Part shown: positions 12,298-24,472 of the stretch, one piece after another
Position numbering within the stretch: the first letter of the stretch is position 1
Layout of the letters: each line of letters starts with the position of its first letter
Assembly (NCBI GenBank): GCA_029204225.1
Contig: CM055097.1
Coordinates: 29,065,192-29,129,191 of the forward strand
Reading direction: 5' to 3'
DNA length: 64,000 bases
Source of the DNA: Diphasiastrum complanatum
Lineage: Eukaryota; Streptophyta; Lycopodiopsida; Lycopodiales; Lycopodiaceae
Notes under the pieces: generated by a model
What the model saw: only the letters and a program-made list of their open reading frames with translations
Told to the model about the DNA's origin: nothing
The model's database searches: none
Program-made: the position numbers and the translations under genes

Positions 12298-15249
12298 ATG
12301 ACTTTTCATAAAGAGTACTTCACTTCTTTGTTGGCATATGGAGATGACAAGAGGGTGATCTACACGACCAATGATGGTGAGTGTGCAATCAAAGGGATTG
12401 CCACAATTCCTATTTCTCTCTCTACAAATAGGAATGTTCATTTGGAGGATGTCTTGTTTATTCCATCTATTACCAATAATTTGCTTAGTGTGAGTCAAAT
12501 GCTAAGTAAAGGCCTCAAGGTTGAGTTTGATGGAGACACTTGTATGATCAAAAGGAAGGACATCTTGATTGGAAAAGGTAAAAGACAAGGGAAGTTGTTC
12601 AAACTAGATGCTTGTGTTATTGCTAACCAAGTTGGATGTGTTGCAATTCAAGAGGTTTGGCATAAAAGGATGGGACACCTCAACTTCAAGTCATTGGAGG
12701 TAATGGATAGAAAGAAGGTTCTGATAGGTCTTCCAAGTTTCTTAACTCGCATCAACCATGTTTGTGAGTCTTGTGCTTTGTCTAAGCCACATAGACTACC
12801 TTATACTAGATCTACATCTAGATCTACAAAGCCTTTTCAACTTTTACATTCAGATATTCATGAATTCGCTACAATTAGCAATAGTGGAGTTAATATGTAT
12901 GTAACTATCATTGATGATTTTAGTAGATTTTGCTGGATATATCTACTAAAGAGAAAAGATGAAGTGTATGATGTCTTTGTTAAGTTCAAGAATGCAAGGG
13001 AGAACCAATTTTTCACAAGGATCAAGTGCTTAAGTAGTGACAATGGTGGTGAGTACATATCTACCAAGTTCAAGGCCTTTTGTGTTGAGCATAGGATCAA
13101 GAGGGAGTATACAACATCAAGGACCCCACCACAAAATGGAGTGGCTAAAAGGAAGAATAAGATTTTATGTGAAAGTGCTAAAGCCATGAGGCTAAGTGCT
13201 AATCTTGATAAACCATTTTGGGATCAAGCTTTGTTGTGTGCCAATTTCTTGTGCAATAGGTGGCCGAGTGCTATTTTGAATGGAAGGACACCTTTTGAGA
13301 TGCTATTCAAGAGGAGGTCGACTGTCAACTTTCTAATTATAACTTCTGGATGCACATGCTATGTCAAATTTACTCTTGATGATAGGACCAAGGAGGATCC
13401 ATATTCAAGGAGAGGTATTTTTGTTGGATATAGCGAGGTGAGTAAAGCCTACAAGGTTTACATTCATGTTGCTAACAAAGTATATGTCATTTTTGATGAG
13501 GGGAATATTCCAAAAGTGTCTTCAAGTACTATTGATGGTGATGTGGATGGATCTAACATACTTGATGTTGATGTAAAAGATCCTACTTTAGATGATGATG
13601 ATGATGGACCTTCATCAAGTCAAAGGCCCAGGAGAACATCAAGGGAAAGACAAGTATCTTCAAGACTCACATATGATGAAAAGGATAAGCAAGTAGTTTC
13701 TGGAAATGATGTTGTTTTCCTGACCTCTTTTGATGAACCTACAAGTGTAGGTGAAGCAAGGAAAGAAGAGGAGTGGATCCAAGCAATGGATCTTGAGTAT
13801 CAAGCTCTTATGAAGAATGGAACATGGAGATTGGTGGAGTTACCTAAGGACAAGAAAGCTATTGGATGCAAATGGATCTTCAAGGTGAAGACAAACAAAG
13901 ATGGATCTATCAAGAAGTACAAGACAAGGTTAGTGGCAAAAGAATATGCTCAAGAACAAAGGATTGACTATGATGAGACCTTTGCACCCATGGCAAATAT
14001 GGTAAGCATTCGAGTCATCATCTCACTTGCTACACTTTATGGATGGGATCTATGGAAAATGGATATTACAAATGCATTCTTGAATGGTGATCTTGAGGAG
14101 GCTAAAAGCATGGTTTGGTGGTACAACATGTACTTTCAAGGACACTACCTTTTTTGGGTAGAAATGCACTTTTGTATTATTATACACTATTTTCAATTGA
14201 TAGATTTGAATTGCAATAACTTTTTAACCATACATTGAAAGTATGTCATCTAACATATCATTGGAAAGCGCTTGTCAAGCGCTTTCTAATGCACTAAACT
14301 CCGCTAAATTGGACTTACCAGTAAAGCGTTATGTCATTTTTAATGTGGACTCAAAAAATTATGATTAATAAAATCCCCATACTTTTGACTTGCCATAACT
14401 TTTTAACCGTAGCTTAGAAGTATGTCATCTAATTATCTTTGGAAAGCGCTCATCAAGCACTTCCTAAAGCACCAAAGTTTGCTAAAATTGGACTTACCAC
14501 TAAAAAGTTATGTCATTTTTAATGTGACTCAAAACAATTATGAGTAATAAAATCCCCAAAAAGTGAAATGTACTACCAAAAGGTACAATGAAAAATGGGT
14601 TCTTTTTTTGTAGCACCGAACCATGCTTTAGCCAGGAGGAAGTGTACATGGAGCAACCCGAGAGCTACATTTCTACTACAAAGCCAAATCATATGTGTCT
14701 ACTTCAAAAGAGTTTGTATGGCCTTGAGCAAGCACCAAGGATGCTAAGCTTAACACTTTTTTACTCTCTCAAGGCTTTGCTATGAGTGAGTATTATTGGT
14801 TTGCTAGAAATGATGGTATCATCTTGCTAATCTATGTGGATGATATCATCTTGAGTGGTGGAGACAATCAAGATGTGGAGGATATCAAGAGTGCTCTTAA
14901 GGAGTTTGAGGTGCATGATCTTGGTAACTTGCATTACATTTTGGGAATAGAAGTCATTAGATCTTCTCAATCTACTTTAATTTGTCAAGAGAAGTATGCT
15001 AATTCTATTCTAGAAAGATTTCACATGGTAGATGCAAAAGCTAGTGATACACCTATGGAGTCTCTTGTAAAGCTAACTATAAGAGGTAGTGAAAGATCCT
15101 TCAAGGACATTACTCTTTATAGAAAGCTAGTTGGTTCACTCATCTATCTAACCATTAATAGACCTGATCTAAGCTATTGTATTGGAAGATTGAGTCAATT
15201 CAAGCAAAATCCTAGTGAGGAGCATTGGAAGCTAGGAATCGAGTTTTGA
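12298..15249 (+). mobile_element. Copia pol: integrase and reverse transcriptase
   Basis: Blocks in Copia order: protease-adjacent HLEDVLFIPSITNNLLSVSQ, GAG-pre-integrase (VWHKRMGHLNFKSLE), integrase core (LLHSDIH and LSSDNGGEY), then Copia reverse transcriptase (KWIFKVKTNKDGSIKKYKTR and, after the inserted MITE, the YVDD box in LLIYVDDIIL). The coding region is broken, with a few breaks besides the MITE. Confidence 0.9.
14100..14633. mobile_element. MITE with internal direct duplication, inside Copia RT
   Basis: This 534-bp insertion has terminal inverted repeats of about 24 bp, GGCTAAA(A)GCATGGTT at the left and its complement at the right, differing by one indel and a few substitutions. 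It is flanked by AGGA on both sides (AGGAG if the left boundary moves one base). Inside are two direct copies of a roughly 180-bp unit, each with CATAACTTTTTAACC-like, GGAAAGCGCT and TTATGTCATTTTTAATGTG segments and each ending AATAAAATCCCC. It has no coding capacity. A 4- or 5-bp duplication does not point clearly to one DNA transposon superfamily. Confidence 0.85.
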
Positions 15250-15294
15250 GGTACATCATTGGTACTCAAGATTTTGGCATATTGTATGAATGTC

Positions 15295-15914
15295 GAAGAA
15301 AACATTTCTATATTTATAAAATTGAGGCCAATTTTATATTAGACTTAGAGTTTGACTTTTCAAAGTTTATTAGTCTAAATTTCATTTGAATAAACACTTT
15401 TTGAAAGTTTGGAAAAGTTAGAAGTCGAGTTTGAGTAGATTCAAATTTAAATGTTGGGTACATTGAATCTAGACCCAAAATAGTAGGGTTTACATTTTGG
15501 AGAAAAATCCAAGTGGCCAAAGAGGGATTGGAACTGCTACAAAAGGATGTAACTCGTGGGGAGACATATCTTCTCTCTTATCTATCTTATTTCATGCTTA
15601 TACATGGTTCTCTTGGGTTCTACTATCCGTTGGTGTACTATACTTGTGATTGCTTACAATTCTATGTGTAGAATGATCTATATTTGCTATTTTTGGATCC
15701 ACACGTGTGAATTACAGTAGTTTGTTGGTTTTGTATGGACATCAACAATACTTTATGATTTGGTTCATGTTTGATCAAGTTCTATTAGAGTTTGCATCTC
15801 ATTCATAGAGTAAATGTTGATTTTTCTACATTGGTAGGATTGTTGATTTGGTCTCTTTCTAAACCCAAGATCAGTTTATGGATTTGGATTATCATTGATC
15901 TAAAATCTTTCACA
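15295..15914 (+). repeat. 3' LTR of the inner Copia
   Basis: It aligns with the 5' LTR through TATTAGACTTAGAGTTTGAC, the CTACAAAAGGATGTAAC promoter region and the end CTTTCACA. It carries a perfect CACACGTGTG palindrome (15700-15709) that the 5' LTR lacks at that place. Confidence 0.85.
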
Positions 15915-16530
15915 AATGATAGTAGGCTGCCATTGTTGTATGGATAGGAACAATACCTTACTGTATTTTTATGTTCATAATCAGATCTATGTGATTTATG
16001 CAAGACTAGCATGCTAAAATTGGTGATTTCTACCTTCTAACTAGTTCTAGATGTGTTGATCAAATTGACCCAAGATCAAAGATCCATTCATTGAATTTTG
16101 GATCATAAATTTTCACATGGTATCAGAGCAGGTTGCAAGTCAAATTTGGAGAATCAACCATTTCTAGTGGTGGATTTGAGGGCGCTATAAATTTTATGGA
16201 TTTGGAGACTCTACACACTCAAATCAAGTTGTTGGAAGTATAGAAAGTGGATCTTTGTGATCCTATCACCATTTTAGGTCAAATCACTTGTATTAGGCCA
16301 ATATTTGAATCCATTCACTGGAATTTGGAGACAAAAATTGCCTATGGTAGAGAATCATGCATTCTAGTAGATGTCATATCAAGATTCTAGCTTTTGCATC
16401 TAGATTCTTCTTGATTCAATATTTTGCATTTTTGGAAAAACCCTAATTTTGGTAGGATCTCTTGATTTTCAGGTTGTTGGACTTTTCAAGAGTAGATTTC
16501 TATCTTAGTGTAAGAGTCACCAAGTGAAGA
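15915..16530 (+). mobile_element. Outer Copia: rest of 5' LTR, primer site, leader
   Basis: 15915-16117 continues the LTR broken at 10058 and ends TTTTCACA. TGGTATCAGAGC (16118-16129) is a perfect Copia primer-binding site. Behind it lies a non-coding leader similar in wording to the inner element's leader (10697-11290), cut off near 16530 by gypsy-derived sequence. Confidence 0.8.
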
Positions 16531-16539
16531 TCTTCAGGA

Positions 16540-19500
16540 TTCCAATCACATGCAAACCAAAAGGACACCTGTGGAGCATGAACCACCCAACCGATATGGA
16601 GAGGCTAGTCAATACCCTAAGCAATCCACCCCCAAGCCACAATGAAAAACACAAGAGAGGAGAGGAAAAACTGGCTCAAGAATCACAATTCACAATAGGA
16701 GGATGGGCGAGTTTCTACTAGACTTATTCTCGTCAAGAGAGAGAAAATATTCTCTTTAGGATTCTCATGCAACTTAAATTGAGCTATTGACCTCCTATTC
16801 TTGCATTAAAGTAGTCTTCACCATGCTTGTGCTCCTATGTCCAATTATAGGTCTGGGCCCTCATATGATTATTAATTATTTAATACGATCACTTCTGGAA
16901 TGACGTAACATAACTAATAACCACATACAACTGGAGTGACCGGCTATCCATGTCAGGAACTATTCCGATTCCCTTGTACAGGACATGGACATAACATTCT
17001 TCCCCCCTTAAACCATTTCTATCTCTAGAAATGAAAACTAGAGAAATTCTTCTTTATGCAGTCGACCCGTTCTGAGTACCTTTTCAGGTTCCAAAGGAAC
17101 ACTAAGCGATGAGTCCTCCAAATAGGTAAGATCTTCCTCTGAACCCACTACTTCACCTTCATGTAAACTTAATTTTAATCGGCTTACATGAAACACAGGG
17201 TGAGGTGTAGTCTTGTTCTGAAGATCTAGTTCGTAAGCTAAAGAACCAATTTTCTTTATAATCCAACATGGTCCACAATATCTCATAGACAATTTATAAT
17301 GCTTCCATGTACTCATAGTTTTAGAATCCTTAGGTATTCTAAAATATACCCAGTCATCAACTTTAAAATCTCTGGGAGACCTCTTAAGATCAGCATAATG
17401 CTTAGCTCTATCCTGAGCACTCCAGATACAATCACGGGCCACTTGCAACATTTCATGCATATCATGCAAAAAATCTACAACTTTCTGGATCTTAACAGAC
17501 TTTGTCTCCACATTTATCGAATATCTAGATTGAAAACCGTACATCGGCATAAACAGACTATAACCAGTGGCAGAATGTTTCCTACTGTTATAAGCAAACT
17601 CAATCAAAGGAATGTAGTCTTCTCACTGAGATTGTCTGTGAGACACATATGTTCTCAACATATCCTCCATAGTTTGATTAGTTCTCTCAGTCTGGCCATC
17701 TGATTCAGGATGATCAGAAGAACTAAAACTAAGCGAGGTTTCAAGCTTATGGAATATAGCTGACCAAAAGTGACCTGTAAATTTAGGATCTCTATCACTA
17801 ACTATATCACTTGGTAGTCCATAAAGCCTAAATAATCTTTCCACAAAGATCTAGGCTAAATCCGAAGCCTTAACAGTTGACTTGACTGGTATAAAAGTAG
17901 CTAACTTTGTCAACCTGTCCACCATAACCTGGTATAGAAGTAGCTAACTTTGTCAACCTGTCCACCGCAACCCAAATAGAATTATTTTGGCATTGGGTCT
18001 TTGGAAGTCCAACCACAAAATCCATAGATATACTTTCCCATCGCTTCTGAGAAATATGTAGGGGATGTAACAACCCTCCAGTCTTTGAGCGTTTTGCTTT
18101 GGCTAATTGCCAAGGTCTAGACTTAATCACATAAGACTTGACAAATGGCTTGAGTTTCGGCCAACAAAACTCTCTTCTGACCAAGTCCAAAGTCTTGTGT
18201 ATACGCGAATGACCTGCACAGGGAACGTCATGACACTCACAAAGAATCTTCTTCTTTAACTCATCATCTGCTGGTACACAAATTTTTCCATTTCAAAATA
18301 GTAACCCACCTCGGATAGAGAACTGTTCTGCTATCTTCTTATTTTTCCTAGGAACTTGAGACCCCTGTGAGTAAATCTCTATTCCATTCTCATTTTTTCC
18401 TATCTCACCATCTTCCAGATGGGACCAAAATGAGAATCTGATTCACATTTTTCTCTCAGTGAAAGATATCGATCAATGGAAATCTGGGTGAATGAAAGTT
18501 CATTTAATTCACCAATCCGACTAAGTGCATCCGCGACTTGGTTAGAGCTGCCCTTGACATATTGGATCTCATGATCAAATTCCTGCATAAGCTCAGCCCA
18601 GCGAGCCTTACGACCCCTTAGATCATTCTGATTACAAAAGTACTTCAGAGGTTGATGATCTGTATACACTATAAACTAACTACCATAAAGGTAATGCCTC
18701 CAGGTTGTAAGTGCATGAATCACAACAAATAACTCTTTCTCTTGAGTTGTATAACGCAACTGAGGCCTCGTGAGTTTCTTGATTTCAAACGCTATTGGCC
18801 TATCATCCTGTAGAAGAACTGCCCCTATCGCTGAATCACTTGCGTCAGTTCGCACAATGTAAGGTAAATCAGGATTTGCGATCTATAAAACAGGAGCTGA
18901 AGCACCATTTGCTTGAGTTTCTCAAAACATTGGTTCAATTCATCATTCCACTTTATAGGCTCACTAGGTTAACCTCTTTTTTTTTTTGTTAACTCTGCCT
19001 TTAGTCAAATTATTTAAAGGTGCCGCATAATCTTCAATTGACTTACGAAAGAAAACTGTAAAACCGAAAAAAGATTTAACTTCTCTAACCGTCTTTGGTA
19101 TCGGCCATTCAAGCACTGTCTTGACCTTACTCTCGTCAATCTCCAACCCACTATGGGTGATCTTATGATTGAGGTACAACAACTCATGCTTAAAGAACTC
19201 ACATTTAGATTCCTTAGCATAGAGTTTCTCTCGTATGAGAATATCTAAGACAATCTTAAGATGACTCAAATGCTCCTTAAGTGTCATGCTGGAGATAAGA
19301 ATATCATCTAAGAATACAACCACAAACTTCCCTAGATATGGACGAAAAAGATCGTTCATCATCTGTTGATCATTGCGTACATCAGTGAGCCGATGATGGA
19401 TTGAAACGCGTAGTGCTTCATTTCCTCCTTTTCTATCTCTGTTTGAGGAGATTTTTCCTTTGATAGTTTTAGTCCAAGGTCGAGTGGAAAGAGATCGGGT

Positions 19501-19575
19501 TTGCAGTTGGCCATTCCATACTTCTGTTTCGAAACGAGCCCGTTTCAGTGTTTGAAACGCGTTTCGATGAAACAC
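16540..19575 (-). mobile_element. Ty3/gypsy remnant
   Basis: Read leftward, it holds reverse transcriptase (GKFVVVFLDDILIS, then LTKG), RNase H (YTDHQPLKYF, GSSNQVADALSR), integrase (FVVGLPKTQ, FVKSY zinc-finger region, SDRDPKFTGHFW, HPESDGQTERTNQ) and the integrase C-terminus (HPVFHVSRLK). At its 3' end a polypurine tract (AAGGGGGGAAGAA on the minus strand, 16997-17009) is followed by an LTR that starts TGTTATGTCC at 16996 and runs left to about 16550. No matching 5' LTR is present on the right. The copy is incomplete and broken, with multiple breaks. Confidence 0.87.
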
Positions 19576-19633
19576 TGATAGACAATGACTTGCATTCGCA
19601 CATTGTTAACATATCGTTGTTGACTGATAAAGA

Positions 19634-19820
19634 TCAGTCTGCTGGGTCGATCTCATTGAATTTGGATTTTGAGACAATAGTGGGCTGGACCCTGTAGTTA
19701 TCTTGTTTTCCTGGGCCAACATGCATTTTGTATCCTTCCATAAGATTCAGATTATTACTGAATAAGAGTGTATCATCAACATAGAGAGTGATGATGATGA
19801 AGTATTCTGTTTTTCGCAAA
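19634..19820 (-). mobile_element. Copia reverse transcriptase fragment
   Basis: A short minus-strand reading contains YFIIITLYVDDTLLFS, the Copia YVDD catalytic box, separate from the gypsy remnant beside it. It is only a fragment. Confidence 0.65.
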
Positions 19821-20084
19821 GAGGTGAAAAAGACAAAGGTGGTTCAGAGATGGTATTTAGGTCATTTTGGCCAGTGTGTCGCTTTTTTCATGAAGGCACG
19901 AAAAAAGGGCGAGGAAGGCAAAAGCAAAGGTGCCTTAAATCATTTTAAGGCATAAATGGGAAAAAATTTAAAGGGGCAAAATGTGAAGGTCCGAAATCAT
20001 GTTGTCAGCCTTCTGTTTTCAAGATGCTCATTACTTAACGATGTTTAAGACTGACCATAAGAAATCTAACACCCCCATCTAGTG
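19821..20084. other. Unassigned spacer
   Basis: Purine-rich sequence between the Copia fragment and the target duplication of the next LTR element. No recognisable gene or repeat end. Confidence 0.4.
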
Positions 20085-20089
20085 ATTTC

Positions 20090-20900
20090 TTTGGAAAAAG
20101 TACAAAAAGGACCAAGAGTGGATCCTAATCTGATCCTCAAAAGGGATTGGTTGTCAGATTACTTGATCTATCAATCTACTTCAGATTAAGATCAATCTAG
20201 ATCAATTCTAGACACAAAATCCTAACAAGAACAATCATTAATTGAAGGTAAGTGTATTTTATGATTTCACACGTGCGAAACACTGTCTGAGTACGAACTC
20301 CAACCTGAAAATCAAGTACACATTGATAGAACCTCAAAACAATCAAAACAAATGTAGACAAATGGAGAGAATCACTCAAAATTGCTTCCAAAACCAAGAT
20401 TGGTGTCTCACACTGATTATGGCCAAATGTGGCTCTATATATACAATAAGTGGGAGCTCATGGTACTAATCATCCCTTTGATCCCACATGTGTGAAGGTG
20501 CTTTGTCATATGATGATCCATCATGACCTTCTATTTTGAGCACTTTTGGTCCATTTTCCTTCTATATGGAGATCTACTTGAAAATCTTCTAGAAGTCAAA
20601 ATTCGTCTACTTCAGCTTATTCCACCCATGTGAGCTGTCCTCTACACATGGGATGTGACACCTAACCAAAGGATGTGGCTCATTCAAGCAATAGATTGAT
20701 GCCATGTGTCATATGTCTAGAAAACTAGTTTTTGGCCTTTTTAGCCACTAGAACTTGAATTAAATCATATGTACAACCTATATGATTATGGTACATGACA
20801 AGTACACTATTTTCACATGTGGTAACAGGCTCCACACATGTGTGTTTATCTATATACAAGATTTTTGGCCTCTACCAAGCTTAATTTTGCATTTTTCACA
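20090..20900 (-). repeat. 3' LTR of the pol-less element
   Basis: On the minus strand it starts TGTGAAAAATGCAAAAT and matches 24473-25304 almost throughout. It holds a TATA-like TGTATATATAG on the minus strand (about 20443) and several CACA(C/T)GTGTG-like palindromes. Confidence 0.9.
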
Positions 20901-20916
20901 CTCCTCCTCAAAAATC
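20901..20916 (-). other. Polypurine tract
   Basis: Minus-strand GATTTTTGAGGAGGAG abuts the 3' LTR start, as needed for plus-strand DNA priming in LTR elements. Confidence 0.8.
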
Positions 20917-21009
20917 TAGCTTGATGGAAAATATGATGATCTTGAACTTGACTCCATGGGCTGAATTGGTCTTTGCTGGTTCAAAAGGTGTGAAGATCAG
21001 AGAATGAGC

Positions 21010-22861
21010 TTGATGTTGATCTTAAATCACCATATCCATGATAGTGCTTCTTTGATGTTGACATCTTTGATGAACTTGAGAGCTTTGCACCATCCTAGCA
21101 TCTTCAAAATTGATTCCTTCCAAATTTCATGTAGATGCTTGACTTTGAGGCTTGCTCCTTCTTCATGTGCATGCTCCTTTATGAGAAAATAAAGATTTCT
21201 TCTTGATTTATTAGGATCACAAAGATCTAACATCATGTTACCATGATATAGAGAATTAGACTTATCCAAATTGGCAAGACTGTGCATGCTATAATAACAA
21301 AGTGTTTGCATCATATATTCATGCTTGTTTACCATGCTAATCTCAGATCCAATGAGGCTAAATACTTCATTATGGAGATTAGTGTCTTTAGAAGATGATT
21401 CACTTACTCTCATAATGAGTTTACAATTTGGCTCAATACAAATTATCAAACTATGAGTGAACAAATCACTTTTGCTCTTACATGACTCAAGAGCATACAT
21501 TTGATGAAATAACCATTTGCTTTCTAATTGATTTAAAATCAATTTCAACCTTTTAAGAACATCATCTATGTTCTCAAGAGAGACTTTATACTCAACTAAT
21601 ATGGCTTTACTCCAATTTGGAGATGCAATGATCTCACTAAAGCAAATTGATTTACAAATGACATAAGAGAAGTAAGTATGAGATGTATACCACATGAGAT
21701 ATGCTCCTCTTTTTCTTGAAATGTGAGCCACATGGAATCAACCATATTTCTTGAGTTTCTTTTTGGAATCACAACTTGAGAAGATCTCTCCTCCTCAATC
21801 CTTGGCACACTTGAACCTTGAGATGATTCTTTAAGATCCTCTTCATGGTGCTCCTTCTTGATGGAAATCTGAGACCTCCATGTCTCATAATGATCACAAC
21901 AACTATGACCACACAATATGCACTTCCTATGATTATCAAAATTACTTATGTTAGAAACATAAGTCCAAAAATCACCACAACTTGGCATGATTTTTCTAAT
22001 ATTGAAATCAAAAGGCATTTCCATCTCAATAAGGCTAACTACTTGCTTATGGATATAAGTGTCCACTTTGGATGCTTCACTTATTCTCATAAGAAGTTTA
22101 CAACTTGCCTTTAATATTGAAAACTTACAATTTTCATCTTTATGAATGAACACATCATTCATGATCTTATTGAAACTAAAAGAATTTACATTATGAAGAC
22201 ATTTCCATTTTCTTGACTTCATAACTAATGTAAGATTACAAGGAAAACATGCTTTGCTATACTTTAAGGCATCACACTCAACTAGTATTGCCTTAAGCCA
22301 CCTTTGAGATACAAAAATCCCTTCAAAGCAAAATAGATCTTCATAAGTTGACATGAGAGCATAAATAAAACTATTTTCATTTTGTGACTGATGCTCCTTA
22401 TTCTTGATTGATTTCTCTTGGATCATAACAATAAGTTTGAATTTATCTAAAGTTCCAAGCAAAATACTTTCCAAGGACATAAAATAAATCCAAGTTACTT
22501 TCATGAAAGTGACATCTATCTTTGCATCTTGAACCAAACAATGCACTTCCAAATGAAAAATTTCAAAAGATTTGACATGTGTTGTGATGGACTCTTGAAG
22601 ACAAATCTTGCAAGTCCTTATGAGACTCCAAGCCTCATTCACCTTTCCACAAAGGAAACACCTTTCCTTGGACTTGTCCTTCTTGTATTTGCATTTCGAA
22701 CTTGAAGCTCCATCCTTCTCCTTGGCCCCCTTACTTTGGTCCTTCTTGGATGGATTGGTCTTCTTTTTGTAGCATCATGAGAAAAAATATCCTTCCTTGC
22801 CACAAAGGTTGCACTTAGGATCCTTTCTTTCCTTCAATAGGATGCCACCTATTGATGCCAT
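21010..22861 (-). mobile_element. Zinc-knuckle coding region with duplicated domain
   Basis: The only coding region of the pol-less element. From an ATG at 22861 the N-terminus reads MASIGGILLKERKDPKCNLC, running into a gag-like CCHC knuckle (CNLCGKEGYFF). A lysine-rich linker and a second Cys pair (RCFLCGK) follow, then more cysteines (TCKICLQ). Downstream are two similar blocks. Block one (about 22370-21850) has SQRWLKAILVE and CKLLMRISEASKVDTYIHKQ. Block two (about 21650-21070) has SPNWSKAILVE and CKLIMRVSESSSKDTNLHNE. I recognise no known domain in the blocks. It is a fossil with a small number of breaks. A capsid-like or captured host origin are both open. Confidence 0.65.
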
Positions 22862-24460
22862 GTGAATAAAAACCTGTGATATGATTCTACAAATGTAATT
22901 TGTGACTTTCAAGAGACTATATTTGAACATCTTCAACAATCTAGAAGGATCTACAAAAGATCTAGCTCACAAACCTAAGAATCAATCTTCATAGTAATGA
23001 CTAGTCACTTGGAAACTTTGCTTTGGACTCATCAAATACCAATGATTCTTTCTTTTGAAAGTTAAAATGGATATGAAAAAGATTTGACACCTAGATTTTC
23101 CTTTTCACTTGACTAGTTCTCTCAACACTTGAGATTCTTGAACAAAAGATGGGTTTTGTTTCAAAGATGGGTTTTGTTTTAGGTCTTAATCACTTCTTTT
23201 GGACTCTCTCTTGACCCAAATAATCTCACTCTTGAGATTTAGAATGAATTTGATTTGATTTGACAACAAACTAAACCACCAATTTTTCACAAAGCTTAAA
23301 AAATTAGACAACTAGAGATTCACAAAGATCTCAACCATGCATGAATACTCAAATATGGACTCCTCCTCATTCTAGACATCCAATGGGATCTCAAATTGAC
23401 CCTCACACTCTCACAAAGAAAGTTGAATAGAACTAATTTGAGTTTCATACATACTATGTCAATTTTTGCTCAATAAATTGATTCAATCACCCCTATTGGA
23501 TTCCACCAATTACTCTACCTCTTAAGACTTGGAATGAAATTCAAATCAAAAGTGGTGATTTTTCTCAATAAGATATTGTGCTTCAAAGAGCTAATGCCAC
23601 TTAGAAAGATTTGATCACCTAGGAAGAGACAAACTCTCCACCAATAACAACACATAATGAGCTTCTAGATCTTGCCCTCTACAAAGGAAGGAACTCTTAG
23701 AAAATTGGATCTCTCTCTACACATTTGCCATAGACACTTTAATGACTCTTTTCAAACCTTAAAATCACTCAAACAAATTGAGTAGGGTTGAACAATGTGA
23801 CTTGGATCTTAATGTCTTTTCTAGAACTCTCAATTGAAGATAATCTATGTCAAACTCTACAAAAGATTTGCATAGATGCTCTATATGCACTAGAAACTCT
23901 CAAAGGTTTCACTTGGAGGACAAATCCAAAGATGTTTTCTAGCAAATTGATGCTTCTAAACTTGACCCTATCACTCTTGAACAAATATAGAGTGATGGTA
24001 CAATGGATTTCAACCTCTCACCTTGCATATCACTCCTTAATCTATGATTTTTAGCAAAATCTCTCTTAACTTCAACATACACTCAAAAAATCAAAGAAGA
24101 TCAATTGAAGCACCTATTTCAAGCTTCAATTTTAATTTTTTGGCTGATCTAATCCAATAACTAATCAAAGGATTAGATTTACTATAGAAAATGCCTGATT
24201 TTGCACCAAAAATCACTCAAATTGGGTATGTGAGTCAAATTCTACAATTTTTCTAAATTTCTCAGCCAAAATTGGAGCTGTACGACCTCACACGTGTGAA
24301 AAGGGTTCCTACAGCCCACAACAAGATCTGGACCAAAAATTTTGAGGATGGCTATCAAATCCAACTCGCTACACAAAATTTGACTAGTTTCCAAAAAACT
24401 GCTAATTTTGGCTTTGATTTGGATTAACCCTATCAATTTCAACAAAACCTCTTGTACTAG
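22862..24460 (-). other. Long leader of the pol-less element
   Basis: Between the primer site and the coding region lies 1.6 kb without a supported reading frame on the minus strand. The one plus-strand ORF here (23788-24054) has no domain. A perfect CACACGTGTG palindrome is at 24289-24298. Confidence 0.6.
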
Positions 24461-24472
24461 GCTCTGATACCA
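24461..24472 (-). other. Primer-binding site (initiator Met-tRNA type)
   Basis: The complement is TGGTATCAGAGC, an exact Copia-type primer site directly abutting the 5' LTR end. Confidence 0.9.

Larger units (their letters stand above)
10059..15914 (+). mobile_element. Ty1/Copia element nested in a Copia LTR
   Basis: A 5.9-kb plus-strand element with two LTRs (10059-10684 and about 15295-15914) running TGTGAAA...TTCACA, a Met-tRNA primer site, gag and pol. It interrupts another Copia LTR. The flanking pentamers AAGGA and AATGA differ at one base and may be a decayed target duplication. The LTRs differ by scattered substitutions and small indels, roughly 90% identical by eye, so the copy is not recent. 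A MITE is inserted in its reverse transcriptase. The element is broken, with several breaks. Order gag, integrase, reverse transcriptase makes it Copia. Confidence 0.9.
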
